From: JBBDNT01 sp040877445
Lineage (GTDB): Bacteria; Planctomycetota; Planctomycetia; Planctomycetales; Planctomycetaceae
Reading direction: 5' to 3'
Assembly: GCA_040877445.1 (NCBI GenBank)
Contig: JBBDNT010000151.1
Span: 1 to 24,307 of the forward strand
Length of the DNA: 24,307 nt
Shown here in pieces: positions 22,404-24,307 of the stretch. A model generated the notes under the pieces. The model was not told the DNA's origin, did not search any database, and worked only from the letters and a program-made list of their open reading frames with translations. Numbering within the stretch: position 1 is the stretch's first letter; each line of letters opens with the position of its first letter. The position numbers and the translations under genes were made by a program.

Positions 22404-24134
22404 TCACCGCGAACTCTCCGCCAGATCGCTCGACGACACCGCCTTCTCCAGTTCACCGAGTAGCTGATCCAGCCGGAAGGGTTTATACAGAACCGCTTTC
22501 AATCCTTCCTGTCGCGCCTTGACGATCGAGTGCGTCGGGTCGTAGCCGAAGCCGGTCATCAGAATCACGCTCAGGTCTTCGCGGATTTCGCGGAGCTGCC
22601 TGAAGCATTCGTAGCCGGTCATGTCGGGCAGGCGGATGTCGGCGATGACCGCGTCGTACGAGAAGCTGCGGACCATCAGCAGCGCCTCTTCGCCGTTGTG
22701 GGCGGTCTCGACTTCGCAGCCATAGCGGCCCAACAGTTCGTGCGCGGCGTCGCGCACGGAGGCGTCGCTGTCGACCACCAGAATTCGCTTGTGCCTCAGC
22801 TTGGGACGCTCCGGCCGCGAGGGCAACGGCGAATGCGCCACCTTGGGGACGATCTCCTCCCCCACCTTATGGATGAGCTGCCGGATGTTCCGCGTGTGCT
22901 TCAGAATCCGCTGCAGCCGCTCGCTGACGTTCGGCTCGTGCCCGATGTACCGCTCGAGAATCCAGGCCGCGTCGTTGAGGATCTCGTCGACCGGCCGCGC
23001 GACTTCCCGCAGGATCAACTCGCTGCTTTCGGTCGCGGTGGTCATCTTCTCGGCGACGAGCAATTCCAGCGTGTTGAGCGCGACGGCGACTTCACGGCTG
23101 AACAGTTCCAGGAACTGCAAGTCCTGTTCGTCGAACGCGCCGGGCTTCGGGCTTTCGACGTTGAACGTGCCGAGGATCTCGTCGTGCAGCACGAGCGGCA
23201 CGGTGAGCGAACTGCGCGCCCCCGCGGCGCCGGGCAGATACAGCGGATCGTTCTCGGTGTCTTCGCAGAGGTAGCTCTTGCCGGTCGCCGCGACGAAGCC
23301 GGTCACGCCGTTGTTTTGCGGCTCGGCCCACAATTCGCGATTGGCGGCGGTGGGCTGCATGCCGACGGCGAGCAGCGGTTCCAGCCGCTTGGTCTTCTTG
23401 TCGACGAGGCGGATTTCGACGGTCTCGAACTCGAGCAGATCCTTCGTGTAGTGCAGAACCTTCGACTTCAGCAGCTCGACGCGCTGCTGGACCGTCATGT
23501 CGAGGACTTCCTCGGGAGAGAGATCCCCGAGTTCCAGCCCCGCCTGGTAGATCGCGTTGAGCTTCTGCCGTTGCAGCACCTCGATCGACACGTCCCGCAC
23601 GATGACCACCAGGAACTCGGGAACGTCGGGGTCGTTCTCGAAGACCGGCTTGGCGTGCACCTCGTAGTAGAACCTCTCGCCGACGCGGAGCGTGCTCTTC
23701 GACGCCTCGCCCGAGCCGAGCGCCGTGTGGAACGGGCAGAAGTCCGGCCCGATGATCTCCGGCGTGCCGAAGGCGTCGTAGAAGTTCATGCCGGCGAGGG
23801 CGGCCGCGGCGGTGTCGATCTGGTCGTCGCGGCCTTCGGCGGTCAGTTCGCGGAGGCGGGCGCTGGCCCACACGATCCGCAGATCGGGATCAAGCAACAC
23901 GAGGGCGTCGGGCATCTGTTCGAGGATGCCGGCCGCTTCCAGCAGAATGCCGGGCGTGCTCACTCCTGGACCGAGCAACAGAATCCCCGCGACGTCGCCG
24001 GCGTGCATTTCCCGCAAGCCGGCTTCGAGATTTTCGGGAACGACGACGTCGCATTCCGTGCGGAGCCGCTCGATCAGCGGGTCGGCCGGATCGACCGATT
24101 CGCCGAAAACGAGGATTCTCTCTGGTCCGGGCAC
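22404..24134 (-). CDS. Pseudo-receiver / PAS / GAF / receiver signalling protein
   Basis: This 576-residue protein starts with a receiver-like region (about 1-60). Its expected phosphoacceptor is missing: the strand reads GILLLGPG, with no Asp. A PAS domain (about 75-190), a GAF domain (about 200-365) and a helical linker (about 370-440) follow. The linker resembles a histidine-kinase dimerisation region without an ATPase domain. Last is a true receiver (449-568): D455 and D457, phosphoacceptor D499 in IADIRLPDMTG, T527 and K551 in YKPF. It therefore receives a phosphate but has no output or DNA-binding domain. The start is GTG 24134 (VPGPERILVFGES), with GGGAG copies 2 and 10 nt upstream. 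A good promoter lies just behind it. Cytoplasmic. Confidence 0.88.
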   Translation of the reverse strand: MPGPERILVFGESVDPADPLIERLRTECDVVVPENLEAGLREMHAGDVAGILLLGPGVSTPGILLEAAGILEQMPDALVLLDPDLRIVWASARLRELTAEGRDDQIDTAAAALAGMNFYDAFGTPEIIGPDFCPFHTALGSGEASKSTLRVGERFYYEVHAKPVFENDPDVPEFLVVIVRDVSIEVLQRQKLNAIYQAGLELGDLSPEEVLDMTVQQRVELLKSKVLHYTKDLLEFETVEIRLVDKKTKRLEPLLAVGMQPTAANRELWAEPQNNGVTGFVAATGKSYLCEDTENDPLYLPGAAGARSSLTVPLVLHDEILGTFNVESPKPGAFDEQDLQFLELFSREVAVALNTLELLVAEKMTTATESSELILREVARPVDEILNDAAWILERYIGHEPNVSERLQRILKHTRNIRQLIHKVGEEIVPKVAHSPLPSRPERPKLRHKRILVVDSDASVRDAAHELLGRYGCEVETAHNGEEALLMVRSFSYDAVIADIRLPDMTGYECFRQLREIREDLSVILMTGFGYDPTHSIVKARQEGLKAVLYKPFRLDQLLGELEKAVSSSDLAESSR

Positions 24135-24178
24135 GGCTCCCTGGCTCCCGCGGGCTGGCTGCTGCGTCGAATCCTGTG

Positions 24179-24207
24179 ATTATAGGGCCGTTCGGCGGAT
24201 GGAACAA
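24179..24207 (-). promoter_or_regulatory. Promoter of the GAF/receiver gene
   Basis: Minus strand: TTGTTC (24207-24202), a 17-nt spacer, then a perfect TATAAT (24184-24179). The spacing is ideal. The start of transcription would fall near 24172, giving a leader of about 38 nt with GGGAG motifs before the GTG. This is the best promoter in the window. Confidence 0.65.
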
Positions 24208-24231
24208 CCGCGACGATGCAACCGCCGCTCC

Positions 24232-24307
24232 GGGTGTGCCAAGAGTTTTTTGGCGACGCCGACTCTCTTCGGCGATGGGTGGCGGGGGCGCTCCGCAACG
24301 CGGAAGC
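24232..24307 (+). repeat. Dispersed repeat unit at the right window edge (copy of 6294-6369)
   Basis: The block starts GGGTGTGCCAAGAG and ends GCGCTCCGCAACGCGGAAGC at the window edge. Its last 35 nt or so are identical to the reverse complement of 6294-6330. It is one arm of the palindromic element seen at 6209-6369; the partner arm may lie beyond the edge. Confidence 0.7.

Noticed and set aside
22530..24179. 549-residue plus-strand open frame
   Set aside because: It is the antisense shadow of the GAF/receiver gene, whose domains and promoter are convincing.

Overview
The window looks like a draft-assembly piece (two runs of exactly 10 N) of a high-GC planctomycete chromosome. This rests on gene content and texture. 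It carries conserved housekeeping genes (dxr, rseP, hisS, proC, hemB), a three-PDZ RseP, planctomycete-style GAF/receiver and PAS/GGDEF regulators, and spacers littered with short dispersed repeats. There are no rRNA or tRNA genes, no CRISPR array and no recognisable transposase. The organism call is an inference from sequence style; no marker gene proves it.

Layout, left to right. A minus-strand gene is cut by the left edge (<1..445). A REP-like spacer repeat follows, then the dxr-rseP pair on the minus strand (688..3905), overlapping at the dxr stop. A poxvirus-type topoisomerase IB (minus) comes next, then about 1.4 kb without a credible gene, filled with degenerate dispersed repeats. The plus strand then carries a YkgJ-type cysteine-cluster protein, a SUKH (SMI1/KNR4) protein enclosed by a near-perfect 44-bp inverted repeat, and hisS, which is broken by an assembly gap.

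The minus-strand block 9533..13668 is the most intriguing. It holds a DUF3696-type ABC/AAA ATPase, a PIN-like nuclease 3 nt behind it, and an exported S9 peptidase whose ATG overlaps the PIN stop (ATGA). A membrane SGNH hydrolase is transcribed divergently on the plus strand. It converges, across a large stem-loop, on a GGDEF protein with a decayed HD-GYP domain.

Further right, all on the minus strand, are proC (with a gap and a suspicious in-frame duplication), the overlapping DUF4160/DUF2442 pair, hemB, a one-TM protein with a carboxypeptidase-regulatory-like domain, an AbiEii-like nucleotidyltransferase, an isochorismatase-family hydrolase and a GAF/receiver signalling protein with a good promoter. 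The last three genes before the hemB stop are packed within 4 to 15 nt of each other and probably form one operon.

The best candidates for undescribed biology are the ATPase-PIN-peptidase unit, the inverted-repeat-bounded SUKH cassette, and the nucleotidyltransferase/membrane protein pair upstream of hemB. None of these functions can be proven from this sequence alone.
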